Assembly: GCA_964413535.1 (NCBI GenBank)
Contig: CAYPTB010000010.1
Coordinates: 157,508 to 221,507, forward strand
Direction of reading: 5' to 3'
From: CAYPTB01 sp964413535
Lineage (GTDB): Bacteria; Planctomycetota; UBA1135; GCA-002686595
DNA length: 64,000 nucleotides
Shown here: positions 62,072-64,000 of the stretch, in pieces
How positions within the stretch are numbered: position 1 is the first letter of the stretch
Layout: each line of letters starts with the position of its first letter
Notes under the pieces: generated by a model
Databases searched by the model: none
Told to the model about the DNA's origin: nothing
Seen by the model: the letters and a program-made list of their open reading frames with translations, nothing else
Position numbers and translations under genes: made by a program

Positions 62072-63919
62072 GTGACCGACGCCCTACGAGAACCCGACGT
62101 CGTCGAAGAGGAGCTCGTCGCCGAAGACGATGCGATCATCGGCAAGGCCCTGCGCTGGTCCTTGGCGGGTCTCGCCGTGCTGGCAGCCGCCGCGGCCGCC
62201 GTCGTGTGGTTCGCTCGGCCGGAAGCGGTGCGGATCGAAGTGAAGGAAGCCCTACGCATCGGAGCGCGCGCGACCCAGGTCGACGCGCTACCGCCGGCCG
62301 TCCGTTTCACGGACGTCGCGGCCAACGCCGGGATCGATTACGTCCACGAGAACGGCGCCCGCGGCGAGAAGCTCCTCCCGGAGACGATGGGAGCGGGCGT
62401 CGCCGTCTTCGATCGCGACTCGGACGGCGACCAGGACCTCCTCTTCGCCAACGGGTCGCCCTGGCCTCACGACCTCGCCGACGGCGGCGCAGTGGCGACG
62501 ATGGCGCTCTTCGACAACGACGGGTCGGGTCGCTTCGCGAACGCCACGGAGTCCGCGGGCCTCGACCTCTCCTTCTACGGCATGGGAGTGGCCGTGGGCG
62601 ACGTCGAGGGGGACGGAGATCCCGACGTGTTCGCCTCCGCCGTCGGTCCCAATCACCTGTTCGAGAACGATGGCCTGCGCTTCGTCGACGCGACCGACGC
62701 AGCGGGCCTTGCCGGCGCGCCGGGGGAATGGAGCACGAGCGCGGCCTTCGTGGACCTCGAGAACGACGGCGACCTCGACTTGTTCGTCTGCAACTACGTG
62801 CGCTGGACGCGCGACATCGACAAGGAGGTCGACTACCGACTGACCGGCGTGGGAAGGGCTTATGGGCCTCCGACGAACTTCGAGGGCGCCCACTGCTACC
62901 TCTACTCGAACGACGGAGCGGGCCGCTTCACCGACGTCTCCGACGTGGGCGGCGTGCGCGTCTCCAACTCGGCCACCGGCGTCCCCGTCGCCAAGGCCCT
63001 GGGCGTGGCGCCCTGCGACATCGACGACGACGGATTCGTCGACCTCGTGGTCGCCAACGACACCGTGCCGAAGTTCCTCTTCCACAACCGCGGGGACGGG
63101 ACGTTCGTCGAGAGCGGGGTGCCCTTCGGCGTCGGCTTCGACCGCGCGGGCAACTCCACGGGAGCCATGGGCATCGACGGTGGTTACTTCCGCAACGACG
63201 AGTCGATCGGCTTCGCGATCGGCAACTTCGCGAACGAGATGTCGTCGCTGTACGTCACGCAGAACAAGCGCACGCGCTTCGCCGACGAAGCCATCACCGA
63301 GGGCATCGGCGCGGCGACGCGCGCCTTCCTGTCATTCGGGTTGTTCTTCTTCGACTACGACCTCGACGGCCGGCTCGACCTGCTCCAGGCGAACGGACAC
63401 CTCGAGGAGGAGATCAACAAGACCCAGCCGAGCCAGCACTACGAGCAGCCCGCGCAGCTCTTCTGGAACGCCGGGCTCGCGAACCGCACGACCTTCGTCG
63501 AAGTGGACCGGAGCACCGTCGGCGACCTGAGCCGTCCGATCGTCGGGCGCGGTTCGGCCTTCGGCGACCTGGACGGCGACGGCGATCTGGACGTCGTGAT
63601 CACGCAGACGGGCGGTCCTGCGCTCGTGCTCCGGAACGAACAGGCCATGGGCCACCACTGGCTGCGCGTCGTCCTCGAGGGCGTGCGCTCGAACCGCGAG
63701 GGGATCGGCGCGTGGATCGAGCTCTCCGCGGGCGGGGTCGTGCAGCGGCGCCAGGTCATGCCGGCCAAGAGCTACCTGTCGTCCTCGGAGCGCGTCGTGA
63801 CCTTCGGCCTCGGAGGGGCGACGAAAGTCGATTCGCTGACGGTCATCTGGCCGGGCCGTCTCCAGCAGGACGTTCCCGTCCCCGGCGTCGACCGAACGCT
63901 CTTCGTTCGCGAGGAGTAG
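62072..63919 (+). CDS. CRTAC1-type FG-GAP/VCBS repeat protein with ASPIC/UnbV domain
   Basis: 615 residues, GTG start after AAGGAG. A single N-terminal transmembrane anchor (residues about 27-47) is followed by FG-GAP/VCBS blades with calcium-type loops: FDRDSDGDQDLLFANG, GDVEGDGDPDVFASA, VDLENDGDLDLFVCN, CDIDDDGFVDLVVAND, FDYDLDGRLDLLQANG, GDLDGDGDLDVVITQ. The C-terminal ASPIC/UnbV domain is LRVVLEGVRSNREGIGAWIE, with VTFGLGGATKVDSLTVIWPG. Probably an extracytoplasmic adhesion or scaffold protein; pairing with TPR and multiheme proteins is common in some environmental phyla. Confidence 0.92.
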   Translation: MTDALREPDVVEEELVAEDDAIIGKALRWSLAGLAVLAAAAAAVVWFARPEAVRIEVKEALRIGARATQVDALPPAVRFTDVAANAGIDYVHENGARGEKLLPETMGAGVAVFDRDSDGDQDLLFANGSPWPHDLADGGAVATMALFDNDGSGRFANATESAGLDLSFYGMGVAVGDVEGDGDPDVFASAVGPNHLFENDGLRFVDATDAAGLAGAPGEWSTSAAFVDLENDGDLDLFVCNYVRWTRDIDKEVDYRLTGVGRAYGPPTNFEGAHCYLYSNDGAGRFTDVSDVGGVRVSNSATGVPVAKALGVAPCDIDDDGFVDLVVANDTVPKFLFHNRGDGTFVESGVPFGVGFDRAGNSTGAMGIDGGYFRNDESIGFAIGNFANEMSSLYVTQNKRTRFADEAITEGIGAATRAFLSFGLFFFDYDLDGRLDLLQANGHLEEEINKTQPSQHYEQPAQLFWNAGLANRTTFVEVDRSTVGDLSRPIVGRGSAFGDLDGDGDLDVVITQTGGPALVLRNEQAMGHHWLRVVLEGVRSNREGIGAWIELSAGGVVQRRQVMPAKSYLSSSERVVTFGLGGATKVDSLTVIWPGRLQQDVPVPGVDRTLFVREE

Positions 63920-64000
63920 TACGGACCCGCGACAAACGACAACGGATTCGCCGGCCCGAGGGCTACGAATTCCGAAACGCTGGCCGGCGAATCCGTTGTC
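63918..64000. repeat. Repeat element with perfect 19-bp inverted arms at the right edge
   Basis: 63918-63951 matches 48508-48541 at 31 of 34 positions. The arm 63938-63956 is exactly complementary to 63982-64000 (19 bp), with a 25-nt loop. The element reaches the window end, so its full extent is unknown. It begins at the stop codon of the CRTAC1 gene and may also end transcription. Confidence 0.8.

Overview
GC-rich bacterial chromosome (roughly 70% G+C) with diderm features: several lipoprotein signal peptides, a TPR-bearing multiheme cytochrome, and no Gram-positive marker. Many genes start with GTG or TTG. The mix of Thr-type alkaline-phosphatase-superfamily ('sulfatase-like') proteins ending in LGY tails, a CRTAC1/ASPIC protein, DUF4331, Ku/LigD end joining and aerobic Box benzoate genes suggests a Planctomycetota- or Myxococcota-like organism. 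The window has no rRNA, tRNA, CRISPR array, IS element or phage gene, so this placement is inference.

Layout. 1-1.1 kb: PD40 lipoprotein (partial), yidD, rnpA. 1.3-4.1 kb: catalytically dead ALDH homologue and lysine 6-aminotransferase; the matching ALDH7-type semialdehyde dehydrogenase is at 19.1 kb, so together they give lysine to 2-aminoadipate. 4.1-9.8 kb: rlmN, DHH phosphoesterase, then the proteostasis block clpX-clpP-tig. 10.0-11.2 kb: GNAT acetyltransferase plus sirtuin. 11.4-19.0 kb: membrane AP-superfamily protein, DUF4331 protein, NUDIX, EttA, a frameshifted nucleotidyltransferase with a small partner, MBL hydrolase. 20.7-26.6 kb: AP-superfamily lipoprotein, MalQ, M1 peptidase, rhodanese, decayed trypsin-like gene. 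26.7-32.8 kb: an 888-residue lipoprotein, then a membrane AP-superfamily protein overlapping an SGNH hydrolase gene. 32.8-36.7 kb: boxB-boxC divergent from boxR, with an inverted repeat covering both predicted -10 boxes.

36.8-45.4 kb: an M28 peptidase, then a tightly packed eight-gene operon. It encodes 2-oxoacid dehydrogenase E1 alpha, E1 beta, lipoate ligase, E2, a GNAT-like protein, holo-ACP synthase, an acyl carrier protein and a WalW-like polysaccharide deacetylase, and ends in a 12-bp-stem hairpin. It brings its own lipoylation and phosphopantetheinylation enzymes and is the best candidate for an undescribed pathway.

45.4-52.6 kb: double-strand-break repair. LigD has phosphoesterase and polymerase domains, but its central ligase domain has lost the catalytic residues. 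An intact stand-alone ligase, Ku, and a BRCT-MerR-TPR protein lie on the opposite strand. A CorA/ZntB transporter and a nucleotidyltransferase pair lie between. 52.8-59 kb: EamA permease, fourth AP-superfamily protein, SenB (selenosugar synthase) divergent from SelD, and NhaA. SelD has an in-frame TGA at the catalytic selenocysteine position followed by a bacterial SECIS-like hairpin. 59.2-64 kb: a five-heme cytochrome/TPR protein, a CRTAC1 protein, and an inverted repeat at the right edge that shares sequence with a copy at 48.5 kb.

Regulation. Many first genes have a TAnnnT hexamer 6-10 nt before the start codon and no Shine-Dalgarno, which suggests leaderless transcripts. Downstream genes in operons mostly use ATGA/GTGA/TTGA overlaps. 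Several terminator hairpins include the stop codons themselves.
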